A stretch of 64,000 bases of DNA, taken from contig CP066204.1 of NCBI GenBank assembly GCA_016237705.1, forward strand, positions 1,796,001 to 1,860,000, read 5' to 3'. The position numbers and the translations under genes were made by a program. This document shows, one piece after another, positions 22,463 through 30,792 of the stretch. The DNA comes from Aerococcaceae bacterium zg-252 (GTDB taxonomy: Bacteria > Bacillota > Bacilli > Lactobacillales > Aerococcaceae). The first letter of the stretch is position 1; every line of letters starts with the position of its first letter. The notes beneath the pieces were generated by a model. The model was given only the letters and a program-made list of their open reading frames with translations, had not been told where the DNA came from and made no database searches.

Positions 22463-22494
22463 AAAAAAAGACTAAGCAGTCAACCCACTTAGCC
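22463..22494 (-). terminator. Terminator of the alcohol dehydrogenase gene
   Basis: On the minus strand GGCTAAG pairs with CTTAGTC (one G.U; 22488-22494 with 22470-22476), followed by a T7 tract. Confidence 0.85.
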
Positions 22495-22505
22495 CCTAAA
22501 AACTA

Positions 22506-23681
22506 TTATCGATATGTCACACCTGGTGTCATACAATCTTCTAAAATCGCAACAACTGCGTCTTTATCCAATGGTACATAGCTATTTGTTAAACGTGGTG
22601 CTACACGTTCTGCCATTTCATCGAAATGTTCCGCATCAATTTCAACTTCTGGCAATGTCATCGGCATATCAGCATCTACAAAGAATTGATAAGTTTTCTC
22701 AATCGCTTCTTTTGCCATTGCATATAAATCATCTTGGTAGGCAATTTTCCACACTCGATTTGCATACATCGCAAAACGTTCAACCGTATCTTCATTTAAA
22801 CAATATGCCATCCAACGTGGTGTTAAAATTGCTAAACCTACTGCATGCGTAATATCATAGTAAGCCGATAACATATGTTCAATCGGGTGACAAGTCCACG
22901 CACCATTACGTCCCATACGCGTCAAACCATTTAACGCTAAAGTAGATGCCCACATCAAATTAGCACGAGCTTCATAATTATCTGGCTCTTTCAATGCAAT
23001 CGGTAAATAATGGATACACGCTTCTAAAATCCCTTCAGCCATACGGTCTTGCACAAACACACCTGGTTCATGATTGAAATAAATTTCAAACGTATGACTC
23101 ATAATATCTGCCGTTCCAGCTGCTGTTTGATTATGTGGCACAGTAAATGTATATGTTGGGTCACAAATAGACGCATACGGATACATTACATAAGCACCTG
23201 TCCCACTCTTATCTTTCGTTGCAAAATTCGTAATGACAGCCCCAGTATTCATCTCTGTTCCAGTGGCTGATAATGTTAATATATCAATTAAAGGTAATGC
23301 AGCCTCAATTAATGTTGGATTCTCAACTAAATCCCATGCATCGCCGTCATATTTCGCTGCGGCAGCAATGACTTTTGAGCAATCAATCGTTGAACCACCA
23401 CCAACTGCTAAGACAACATCAATTTTATGCTCCTTACATAGAGCTGCACCCTCACGTACTGACTCAATTCTCGGATTAGGGTCAATGCCGGATAATTCGA
23501 ATATTTCGCAATCAGATAATAATTCTTTTACCTTATCATAAAGACCATTACGCTTAATACTGCCACCACCATAAGTCAGTAAGACACGCTTACCAAACTT
23601 CGCCACTAATTTTGGCAATTGTTCAATTTGACCCTCACCAAAAAATACTTTCGTTGGAATATCATAAATAAAATTTTGCAT
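22506..23681 (-). CDS. Iron-containing alcohol dehydrogenase (YqhD/BdhA-like)
   Basis: A 391-aa group III alcohol dehydrogenase, probably NADPH-dependent aldehyde/butanol type. Seen: nucleotide-binding AVGGGSTIDCSK, TLSATGTEMNTGAV, and the metal-ligand region DIMSHTFEIYF, HPIEHMLSAYYDITHAVGLA. It would reduce aldehydes and re-oxidise NAD(P)H in fermentation. AAGGAGTAATGATTAG precedes the ATG. Its promoter overlaps a Rex-like palindrome, rex is about 1.2 kb away, and a divergent AraC regulator lies upstream, so control by redox state and/or by that regulator is plausible. Confidence 0.93.
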   Translation of the reverse strand: MQNFIYDIPTKVFFGEGQIEQLPKLVAKFGKRVLLTYGGGSIKRNGLYDKVKELLSDCEIFELSGIDPNPRIESVREGAALCKEHKIDVVLAVGGGSTIDCSKVIAAAAKYDGDAWDLVENPTLIEAALPLIDILTLSATGTEMNTGAVITNFATKDKSGTGAYVMYPYASICDPTYTFTVPHNQTAAGTADIMSHTFEIYFNHEPGVFVQDRMAEGILEACIHYLPIALKEPDNYEARANLMWASTLALNGLTRMGRNGAWTCHPIEHMLSAYYDITHAVGLAILTPRWMAYCLNEDTVERFAMYANRVWKIAYQDDLYAMAKEAIEKTYQFFVDADMPMTLPEVEIDAEHFDEMAERVAPRLTNSYVPLDKDAVVAILEDCMTPGVTYR

Positions 23682-23700
23682 CTAATCATTACTCCTTATT

Positions 23701-23801
23701 TAGTTCGCTTGGGTTGACTTGACTTCCACTTAGCTTGGCACTTGAACATTTCTTCTCCCATTGCTCCAGTGATTCAAGTCAAGACGTCCACGCTCACACT
23801 T
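23701..23801 (-). repeat. Hairpin repeat copy in the adh leader
   Basis: On the minus strand it runs from AGTGTGAGCGTGGACG to CAAGCGAACTA, just before the adh ribosome site. The outer stem is TTGACTTGA / TCAAGTCAA (9 bp), followed by CCACT / AGTG. It is in the 5' untranslated leader, downstream of the promoter, not between two genes. Confidence 0.82.
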
Positions 23802-23816
23802 TATTTCATTAATTCC

Positions 23817-23857
23817 ATTATAGCAAGTGTTGTTAACATTGTTAATCAATAACACTT
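23817..23857 (-). promoter_or_regulatory. adh promoter overlapped by a Rex-like palindrome
   Basis: On the minus strand -35 TTAACA (23840-23845), 17 bp, -10 TATAAT (23817-23822). A 33-bp imperfect palindrome (AAGTGTTGTTAA...AATAACACTT, 23825-23857) covers the -35 and spacer. Its core TTGTTAAC...TTAATCAA resembles the AT-rich Rex operator (TTGTGAA-N4-TTCACAA) but does not match it exactly. Confidence 0.6.
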
Positions 23858-23914
23858 TAATTTTTTCGAAATATTACAAATTTATTATAATCTTGACTTA
23901 TGTATATTTTTGTC

Positions 23915-23944
23915 TTGTATTCTTTTTTTGATTTTTTGTATAAT
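23915..23944 (+). promoter_or_regulatory. Promoter of the AraC-family gene
   Basis: TTGTAT (23915-23920), 18 bp, TATAAT (23939-23944), about 58 bp before the start codon, with GGAAGAGG as ribosome site. It is divergent from the adh promoter. Confidence 0.6.
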
Positions 23945-24002
23945 AGAGTTAGTAGCAATTTTAACCATTTAATGTCTAATCAAATAAAAGGAAGAGGTCA
24001 AT

Positions 24003-24812
24003 ATGTACATTTCAAACGTCAATTCGGCTTCAATTAAGCTGCATCAGATACAATCAAACAATATCCAAGAGTCGCATACTACAACCTTAGCCTCGCATGA
24101 CTATTTAACACTCATTTATATCCATAAAGGAGCTGCACATTATGAAACGCAGCAGGCTGAGCAAGTTGAACTTAAAAAGCGTGAAGTGTTAATCTTAAAC
24201 CCAGGTCATAGCATTACCTTGTCACCTATTCGCAGAATCGAGTATATCTGTGTTCAATTAACAGGTATCATTTTTACATCATCAATGCAATTAGATACAT
24301 CAGATTCATTCTTCCATATCAAGCAAACATCAAGTACCTTTAAAGACTACCTTGATCTTGCCTTGACGGAAACTAAAAAAAGCTATCGTGGCACTGATTT
24401 ACTTTTGAAAAAATTAATTGAATGTTTGTTAATTCAAATTTTACGTCATAATGAATTATCCATTAAAGATGCTAGCATGCAATCAAAAAGTCATGAAATT
24501 GAGCAAATTCAAGCGTATATCCGAGCAAACTATGCTCAAAAAATTACACTTGATTCTCTTTCAGAAGTGGCTGATATTAATAAATACTACTTAATCCGTC
24601 TATTTAAACAGTTTACGGGTTTATCACCAATCGACTATTTAATTCATGTCAGGTTAAAAGAAGCAGAGAAATTATTAATTTCTACCCACCAATCTGTCGC
24701 TCAAATTTCAGACCAAGTCGGTTTCCATTCACCGTCACATTTTTCAAAAACATTTAAAGAATTTAACCATATTACACCGACGAAATACCGTCACACTTAT
24801 ACTCCGCACTAG
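24003..24812 (+). CDS. AraC-family transcriptional regulator
   Basis: A 269-aa regulator. The N-terminal half is a cupin-like ligand domain (LTLIYIHKGAAHYETQ, VLILNPGHSITLSP). The C-terminal half holds two HTH motifs: IEQIQAYIRANYAQKITLDSLSEVADINKYYLIRLF and VAQISDQVGFHSPSHFSKTFKEFNHITPTKYR, the AraC/XylS signature. It is divergently transcribed from the alcohol dehydrogenase gene across a 321-bp control region, so it probably regulates that gene and itself (inference). The ligand is unknown. Confidence 0.92.
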   Translation: MYISNVNSASIKLHQIQSNNIQESHTTTLASHDYLTLIYIHKGAAHYETQQAEQVELKKREVLILNPGHSITLSPIRRIEYICVQLTGIIFTSSMQLDTSDSFFHIKQTSSTFKDYLDLALTETKKSYRGTDLLLKKLIECLLIQILRHNELSIKDASMQSKSHEIEQIQAYIRANYAQKITLDSLSEVADINKYYLIRLFKQFTGLSPIDYLIHVRLKEAEKLLISTHQSVAQISDQVGFHSPSHFSKTFKEFNHITPTKYRHTYTPH

Positions 24813-24820
24813 AATAGAGA

Positions 24821-24858
24821 AGCAGAAGAAGCAATCCATTGTGAATACTTCTTCTGCT
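24821..24858. terminator. Bidirectional terminator between araC-type gene and rex
   Basis: An 11-bp perfect stem AGCAGAAGAAG / CTTCTTCTGCT (24821-24831 with 24848-24858) between convergent genes. The flanking T-tracts are weak. Confidence 0.75.
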
Positions 24859-24869
24859 ATTTCATTATG

Positions 24870-25550
24870 CTAAAATCTAAAATTATATGGCACATCCATA
24901 TACGATTCATCTTCATCTCCGTCTGCCAAATCACTGTCAATGAAATAAATCAATGTTTGCAACTCAGTCGTTAAGTCAACATTTTGTACTCGAACAGAAC
25001 GTGGTACATCAAAACGTAATGGTGTAAAGTTCATAATACCTTTTATCCCAACTGACACTAAACGCTCAACTACTTCTGCAGCTGTTTCTTGTGGAACTGT
25101 CAAGATAACAATTTCAATCGCTTGTTCTTCAATTTGTTTTTCAAGTTCCTCCATTGAGTACACTGGAACTCCTGATAATACTTTACCGACTAAATCTTGA
25201 TTGACATCAAAAGCTGCACCAATCCGCACATTATTGTTTTTTCTAAAATTGTAGTTCAACAACGCATTTCCAAGATGTCCTACCCCAATTAATCCAATTG
25301 ATGTTAAACGATCTTGATTCAATGTTTTACTAAAGAAATCAAGTAAATAATCGACATCATAGCCATATCCTCTTTTACCCAATGCCCCAAAATACGAAAA
25401 ATCTCGACGAATAGTGGCACTATCAACTTTCACTGCCTCACTCAATTCGGTAGACGAAATACGTCTTTTACCCGCATTATGCAAGAAACGAAGATAGCGA
25501 TGATAAATTGGCAAACGTCGTGCCGTCGCACGTGGAATTTCTTTGTGCAT
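24870..25550 (-). CDS. rex: Redox-sensing transcriptional repressor Rex
   Basis: A 226-aa repressor that senses the NADH/NAD ratio. The N-terminal winged helix ([36 protein letters not shown]) is followed by a Rossmann domain with [15 protein letters not shown]. Oxidised NAD favours DNA binding; NADH releases it, turning on fermentation genes. AGGAGAAATT precedes the ATG. A Rex-like palindrome overlaps the promoter of the nearby alcohol dehydrogenase gene. Confidence 0.96.
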   Translation of the reverse strand: MHKEIPRATARRLPIYHRYLRFLHNAGKRRISSTELSEAVKVDSATIRRDFSYFGALGKRGYGYDVDYLLDFFSKTLNQDRLTSIGLIGVGHLGNALLNYNFRKNNNVRIGAAFDVNQDLVGKVLSGVPVYSMEELEKQIEEQAIEIVILTVPQETAAEVVERLVSVGIKGIMNFTPLRFDVPRSVRVQNVDLTTELQTLIYFIDSDLADGDEDESYMDVPYNFRF

Positions 25551-25722
25551 AATTTCTCCTACCTTTTCACTAAATAATGGTTACTTTCGTTTATATTACC
25601 ATGATTATAACAAACTTTCACAAACTATGCTACTGTTTTTAATAACTTTGTGTTTTACGTCACATGCTAATGAATCAAAACGAAAAAAATTACCTTCAAA
25701 TATTATCGGAAAATTCATTACA

Positions 25723-26622
25723 TTAGTTATCTCCAACAATCAATTGACCAACTTCATATCCAAGTTTTTGCATCGCTTGCTGCTGTTGCGTCATTTCACC
25801 GTTATTAGATAAAACAACAAAAACATACCGATGATTACGATATTCCATAATACCTGCGTCAGCTAACACACCCCGTTCAGCAAATGTTCCTGTTTTATTA
25901 TACACTTTAATATCTTTTGACATTCTTGCAAAGAGTTTCTCATGGTCGTGCTGTTGTTCCAAAATATCTAGCATTGATTGGCTTGCTGATTTAGACACCA
26001 ATTCCCCTTGAGCCAGTCGTGTCAATAAATTACCCACATCAATCACAGTCGTTTCATTGTCAATTCCATTTTCTAACGCTTTAAAATCCAACATTTTCCG
26101 TCTTAATTGCGTTTGTTTAAATCCCATTTGATGAATCTGTTGATTAACAAATTGCACGCCACCTAGTTCGTTAATTAAAATATTCGTTGCTGTATTATCA
26201 CTAGAAATAATCATCTCCTTTGCTAATTGCTGCAAAGAATATATCGTGCCAATCGGAGCATTTTGAATAGAGCCAGTACCACCGACAATATCAGCTGCTT
26301 GCAATGAATACATCGAATTCAAATCAATCATACCCTTTTCACTCTGCTCAAATAATACTGCTAAAATATACAGCTTAATGATACTAGCAGAACGAGCCGG
26401 TTGATTATTATAAACAATTGGTGCTGTATTTTCAGATACTTTTCTAAAATACAATTGATGTTTGCCCTTTATATTAGCAAAATTCATTTTAAATAGTGCA
26501 GAAGCTTTGGAACGAACGATTGAAAGCATTGATACAGGAGCGTTCATTTGATAATAATCGATGGCATCGATACTATACGGCGCACCTAGTAACAATAGTT
26601 GAACAAGTATTATTCGAAACAT
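25723..26622 (-). CDS. Class A beta-lactamase-fold serine hydrolase
   Basis: A 299-aa protein with a short N-terminal hydrophobic export/anchor segment. Motifs of the penicillin-binding/beta-lactamase fold are in order: SIIK (Ser80, Lys83), SDN (141-143) and KTG (243-245). The omega-loop of true class A beta-lactamases (ExxLN) is not present; the corresponding region reads KMLDFKALENGIDNETT. It is therefore more likely a cell-wall or penicillin-binding-type serine hydrolase than a resistance enzyme. The start at 26622 has GGAGGTGAT 7 nt upstream. It is downstream of recA but separated by a terminator-like stem. Confidence 0.88.
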   Translation of the reverse strand: MFRIILVQLLLLGAPYSIDAIDYYQMNAPVSMLSIVRSKASALFKMNFANIKGKHQLYFRKVSENTAPIVYNNQPARSASIIKLYILAVLFEQSEKGMIDLNSMYSLQAADIVGGTGSIQNAPIGTIYSLQQLAKEMIISSDNTATNILINELGGVQFVNQQIHQMGFKQTQLRRKMLDFKALENGIDNETTVIDVGNLLTRLAQGELVSKSASQSMLDILEQQHDHEKLFARMSKDIKVYNKTGTFAERGVLADAGIMEYRNHRYVFVVLSNNGEMTQQQQAMQKLGYEVGQLIVGDN

Positions 26623-26781
26623 GTGCCTATCACCTCCATTAAGCGTATTACAACTCAACTTTTTTATAACCTATTTCCTCCAATATTTTGTACTTTCGAA
26701 AGGAAGAATATATCTAGTACTATTATATCTCTGTTCTATCCAGGTCACTAGTTTCAGCGTACTTTAATTTGAACCAAAAGA

Positions 26782-26817
26782 CCTGCCGATGGATAACTTA
26801 TTCCTCCACTCGACAGG
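26782..26817 (-). terminator. Terminator-like stem after recA
   Basis: On the minus strand CCTGTCGA pairs with TCGGCAGG (one wobble pair; 26810-26817 with 26782-26789) with a 20-nt loop, followed by TCTTTT. Confidence 0.7.
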
Positions 26818-26846
26818 CGATTCTTCATCAAAACTCATCTAAAATT

Positions 26847-27890
26847 TTATTCAACATCAAAAAGTGTATCTTTAACATCTTCGGCAGTTTCTGGCACTGC
26901 ATCACCTATATTATAGTGTGCTCTAACTTTCGCAAATATTTCTTTATACAATTCTTGATTCGCTTCTAAAAATTCTTTTGCAGTTTCACGCCCTTGACCA
27001 AGACGTGTTTCACCATAAGAGTACCAAGAACCTGCTTTTTTAACGATATCTGCTTCTGCTGCTAAATCGAGCATTTCTCCTAATTGAGAAATACCTTTTC
27101 CGTACATAATATCAACTTGAACTTCTTTAAAAGGTGGTGCTACTTTATTTTTAACAATCTTAATTTTTGCACGATTCCCTACCATATCAGAGCCGTCTTT
27201 AATAATTTCAGAACGACGTACTTCCATTCGGATTGTTGAATAGAATTTTAATGCTCTTCCCCCTGGAGTTACTTCTGGATTACCATACATAACACCCACT
27301 TTTTCACGCAATTGGTTGATAAAGAAACAAATCGTTTTTGTTTTATTAATCGTTCCCGATAATTTTCTCAAAGCCTGAGACATTAAACGAGCTTGCAAAC
27401 CAACGTGAGCATCACCCATTTCACCTTCAATTTCAGCACGTGGTACAAGAGCTGCTACCGAATCGATAACAATAATATCAATTGCACCCGTCCCTACTAA
27501 TGCATCAGCGATAGCCAAACCTTGTTCTCCAGTATCTGGCTGCGATAATAGTAATTCATCTATATTTACACCTAAATTTGTCGCATAGGCTGGATCTAGA
27601 GCATGCTCAGCATCGATAAAAGCAGCTGTCCCTCCTTGTTTTTGGACTTCTGCAATTGCATGCAGTGCAACGGTTGTTTTCCCTGATGACTCTGGACCAT
27701 AACACTCAATAATTCGACCACGAGGATACCCACCTACTCCCAGTGCGATATCAAGTAGCAATGACCCCGATGGAACGGTTGAAATCTTCGTCTCCGTTTT
27801 TTCCCCCATTCTCATGATTGAGCCTTTCCCAAAGTTCTTTTCAATTTCTTTTAATGCTTTGTCTAGCGCTTTCTGACGTTCTGCGTCCAT
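26847..27890 (-). CDS. recA: Recombinase A
   Basis: A 347-aa ATPase that forms filaments on single-stranded DNA, performs strand exchange and triggers LexA self-cleavage. Seen: Walker [10 protein letters not shown], Walker [17 protein letters not shown], loop [42 protein letters not shown]. The acidic C-terminus [11 protein letters not shown] is normal. AGGAGGTTATT precedes the ATG. It follows galU by about 60 bp with no obvious strong promoter in between, although galU-recA co-transcription is not the usual arrangement. Confidence 0.98.
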   Translation of the reverse strand: MDAERQKALDKALKEIEKNFGKGSIMRMGEKTETKISTVPSGSLLLDIALGVGGYPRGRIIECYGPESSGKTTVALHAIAEVQKQGGTAAFIDAEHALDPAYATNLGVNIDELLLSQPDTGEQGLAIADALVGTGAIDIIVIDSVAALVPRAEIEGEMGDAHVGLQARLMSQALRKLSGTINKTKTICFFINQLREKVGVMYGNPEVTPGGRALKFYSTIRMEVRRSEIIKDGSDMVGNRAKIKIVKNKVAPPFKEVQVDIMYGKGISQLGEMLDLAAEADIVKKAGSWYSYGETRLGQGRETAKEFLEANQELYKEIFAKVRAHYNIGDAVPETAEDVKDTLFDVE

Positions 27891-27950
27891 AATAACCTCC
27901 TATTGTTCCTTAATTCCCTCTAAATAATAAATACACTAATTATCAAGCAA

Positions 27951-28835
27951 TTATTTTTTTAATTTTTTACTTAGTTGGATTAAATATTCCTTTAGTTCAT
28001 CTTTAGTTTCATCATGACTTAAACCATACTGAATACTATATTCCATATACCCCATTTTGTTTCCTACATCATATCGTTTCCCTGTAACTTTTTTAGCAAA
28101 TACTCTTTGATGATGATTAAGCAAATTGATAGCATCTGTCAACTGTAATTCATCTTCTGCTCCTGGTACAATACGTTCTAATTCTTGGAATACTTCAGGT
28201 GTTAAAACATATCGTCCAGCAATCGCCAGATTACTTGATGTGGAACTCGATTTTGGTTTTTCAATAAATTCACGGACATGATAAACAGCATCTTGATTCT
28301 TGATACTATTTTCTCGTTCAATTTCTACCATTCCATACCGTTCAATGTCCTTAGGCTCAACTTCGACAGCTGCAACACACGCTGCACGATGTTCTTCATA
28401 GAAGTCTATCAATTGCTTTGTAACTGGAACTTCAGCTTCAAAAATATTATCACCTAACAATACAGCAAATGGTTCGTTATCAACAAATGCTTTCGCTTGT
28501 AAAATAGCATCTCCCAATCCAACTGGATATGATTGGCGTACAAAAAATAAATTTTCTTTTGTAGTCGAACGAACAATTGATAATAATTCTTCTTTCCCTT
28601 TAGATTTTAAATTTTCTTCCAATTCATAATTAGAATCAAAATGGTCTTCTATTGAACGTTTCTGTTTACCTGTTATGATAAGAATTTCTTCGATGCCTGA
28701 TTCAATCGCTTCTTCCACGATAAATTGAATAACTGGTTTATCAACAATCGGAAGTAACTCTTTTGAACTTGCTTTTGTTGCTGGAAGAAATCCCGTTCCA
28801 TACCCAGCTGCAGGAATTATCGCTTTTTTAATCAT
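27951..28835 (-). CDS. galU: UTP-glucose-1-phosphate uridylyltransferase (GalU), altered GTR motif
   Basis: A 294-aa nucleotidyltransferase that makes UDP-glucose for cell envelope glycans. Seen: AIIPAAGYGT start, LPIVDKPVIQFIVEEA, DHFDSNYELE, VLLGDNIFEAE, FIEKP, and GKRYDVGNKMGYMEYSIQYGL. The consensus GxGTRFLPATK reads GYGTGFLPATK here: the normally invariant arginine, which contacts the nucleotide phosphates, is Gly15 (codon GGA, one base from AGA). All else looks intact. The start is ATG 28835, with AGAGGTG at good spacing. Confidence 0.93.
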   Translation of the reverse strand: MIKKAIIPAAGYGTGFLPATKASSKELLPIVDKPVIQFIVEEAIESGIEEILIITGKQKRSIEDHFDSNYELEENLKSKGKEELLSIVRSTTKENLFFVRQSYPVGLGDAILQAKAFVDNEPFAVLLGDNIFEAEVPVTKQLIDFYEEHRAACVAAVEVEPKDIERYGMVEIERENSIKNQDAVYHVREFIEKPKSSSTSSNLAIAGRYVLTPEVFQELERIVPGAEDELQLTDAINLLNHHQRVFAKKVTGKRYDVGNKMGYMEYSIQYGLSHDETKDELKEYLIQLSKKLKK

Positions 28836-28912
28836 AAAACACACCTCTTTTCAAACACTTTCTCATTCATTATATCACACGCAACTTGCAAGTGATACAT
28901 TTAATCCTTAAT

Positions 28913-28939
28913 AAAAAAAAGCCGGACAAACAGTCCGAC
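28913..28939 (-). terminator. Terminator of the NlpC/P60 gene
   Basis: On the minus strand GTCGGAC-tgttt-GTCCGGC (28933-28939 with 28921-28927) followed by a T8 tract. Confidence 0.95.
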
Positions 28940-28955
28940 CAGATAATCCAATAAA

Positions 28956-30548
28956 TTATTTATTTACACGCAATGCAAAACTTGGTGAGAAGTATGAACT
29001 AATTGCATTATACTCTAACGGAGTACCAGGTTGTGATGCATGGATATATTTTCCATCACCTGTTGCAATCGCTACGTGGTAAGTGCTACCAGGTTCTCCC
29101 CAGAAATATAAATCTCCTGGTTGTGCTTCTGAAACGCTGATACGTTGACCTGAATGCTCTTGAGCACCAGTCCAGCCACCGATATCAACTCCATAAGTTT
29201 GACGATAAACATATTGAACAAAGCCTGAGCAATCAAATCCACTTGGAGATTTACCCCCCCATACATATGGAGTACCTAAAAATTGAGATGCATTACTTAA
29301 TAATGCTTCAACATTTCCAGTCGCTACGACTGCTGCTTCTTGCGCTGCTTGGGCTTGAGCCGCTGCCTCTTGGGCTGCTTGAAGTTTGGCTTCTGCCTCT
29401 TCACGTGCTACTCGAGCTGTTTCTTCAGCTGCTGCCTGCGCTGCTTGGGCCGCAACTTCTGCTTGTCTTGCCGCCTCTTCGGCTGCTGCCACATCAACAG
29501 GATTTACTGTTTCAACTACTGGTGTTTCTGTAGCAACAGATTCAGCTATTGCAGCTTCTGTTGTTGCATTTTCAACAACTGCTGGCTCAACTACTGATTC
29601 TTCCGTTGCTGGAGCAACTTCTTCAGTTTCTGAAGTCACTGGTGCCTCAGTTTCAACTGGAGTTGACACTTCAGGTACTGCTGTTTCCAACGCTTCTGCT
29701 TTAGCCACAGCTTCTTCAGCCGCTTGTGCTTGAAGTTGAGCTTCTGCTTGCGCTTGCGCTGCTACCTCTTGGGCTGCCTGTGCTTGCGCTTGAGCTTCAG
29801 CAATCGCTTGAGCCGCTGCTGCAGCTGCTGCTTCTTGCTCTGCAATAATTCTCATTTGTTCTTCATATGCTTGTTTTTCAGCAATTAACGCATCACGTTG
29901 TTCAGCTGCCAATGTAATATCATTAGTTAACTGATTATAGATAGCTTCGTTTTCAGCTTGCTTAACTTCTAATGTTTCTTTTAATTTTTCAAGTTCAATT
30001 TGTTTATTAACTTTTTCTTTCTTAGCTGTTTCAACTTCAGCTCGTTTTGTTTCAACAGCTTCTTTATCTTCTTTTTGTGTTGTTAATAAACTTTTGTTTG
30101 AAGAAACCATTCGACGGATAACATCTAAACGCCCCACAAAATCACTAATTGATTCAGAAGATGCAACTAAATTTAAATAATTAGTTGTACCACCATTCAC
30201 TTGCACAGCACGTGCTTGATCAGCTAATAAATCTTCTCTTTTCTCAATTAATTTTTCCAATTCTGAAATTTGGCTATTTAATTCGTTGATTTTATCATCA
30301 TCTGTTGCAATGTTTTTTAACAATTCAGATGCTTCAGCACGCATCGCTTCCAAAGCTTCATATCCTAAAGCTAATTCACCATGTAATACTGCTTGTTGAG
30401 CAGATAGATTGTCAATCGCATATTGCGTGTCATTAATTAACGTATCATAATCCTGTGCTAAAGCAATTGCTGGTGCAGTCACAGTACTTAAAACTATTGA
30501 CGAGGCAAATACAGTTGCCATTGTTTTGATTGAAAACATTTTACGCAT
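28956..30548 (-). CDS. PcsB/SagA-like NlpC/P60 peptidoglycan hydrolase
   Basis: A 530-aa secreted hydrolase for daughter-cell separation. The signal peptide (1-31) ends AIALA-QD. A long coiled coil (about 35-240, PcsB-type) follows, then two very Ala/Gln/Glu-rich segments (about 240-285 and 350-410) flanking a Pro/Thr/Val/Glu-rich linker (about 286-348). The NlpC/P60 domain spans about 412-530, with Cys440 (FDCSGF), His491 (TYHVAIA) and His503 (IHASQ). NlpC/P60 enzymes cut D-Glu-diaminoacid or related bonds in wall peptides. AGGAGAAAAGTGT precedes the ATG. WalR-type TGTAAH repeats lie upstream, fitting the known WalRK control of pcsB/sagA genes. Confidence 0.95.
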   Translation of the reverse strand: MRKMFSIKTMATVFASSIVLSTVTAPAIALAQDYDTLINDTQYAIDNLSAQQAVLHGELALGYEALEAMRAEASELLKNIATDDDKINELNSQISELEKLIEKREDLLADQARAVQVNGGTTNYLNLVASSESISDFVGRLDVIRRMVSSNKSLLTTQKEDKEAVETKRAEVETAKKEKVNKQIELEKLKETLEVKQAENEAIYNQLTNDITLAAEQRDALIAEKQAYEEQMRIIAEQEAAAAAAAQAIAEAQAQAQAAQEVAAQAQAEAQLQAQAAEEAVAKAEALETAVPEVSTPVETEAPVTSETEEVAPATEESVVEPAVVENATTEAAIAESVATETPVVETVNPVDVAAAEEAARQAEVAAQAAQAAAEETARVAREEAEAKLQAAQEAAAQAQAAQEAAVVATGNVEALLSNASQFLGTPYVWGGKSPSGFDCSGFVQYVYRQTYGVDIGGWTGAQEHSGQRISVSEAQPGDLYFWGEPGSTYHVAIATGDGKYIHASQPGTPLEYNAISSYFSPSFALRVNK

Positions 30549-30677
30549 ACACTTTTCTCCTATTTCATTTATATATATATCTTTATTTTAAATCAAGGCA
30601 CACCGCCTTCTATAACTGATACTATACTATCATAATTTTTTTTGTTTTTGTGGCTTTTCAATAAATCGTATCTTGAT

Positions 30678-30707
30678 TGTAACCTTGCTGTAATATTGTT
30701 CTGTAAT
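30678..30707. promoter_or_regulatory. Candidate WalR (YycF) binding repeats
   Basis: TGTAAC (30678-30683), 5 nt, TGTAAT (30689-30694): an exact match to TGTWAH-N5-TGTWAH. A third TGTAAT follows at 30702-30707. The repeat reads on the plus strand, opposite to the NlpC/P60 gene whose start is 130-160 bp away. The 244-bp gap also holds the tyrS terminator. Confidence 0.6.
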
Positions 30708-30727
30708 CAAGTTTTATATAAAAATTT

Positions 30728-30765
30728 CCGTATGAAATACCTATTTTTAGAAGGATTCCATACGG
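30728..30765 (-). terminator. Terminator of tyrS
   Basis: CCGTATG / CATACGG (30728-30734 with 30759-30765), with further A/T pairing inside the loop. On the minus strand AAATTTTTAT follows. Confidence 0.75.
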
Positions 30766-30792
30766 ATTATACTTTATTTAACTATCATTTCT

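Noticed and set aside
29243-29733. Several overlapping open frames on the plus strand opposite the NlpC/P60 gene
   Set aside because: They are mirror frames of the Ala/Gln-rich low-complexity coding region and have no ribosome sites or family similarity.
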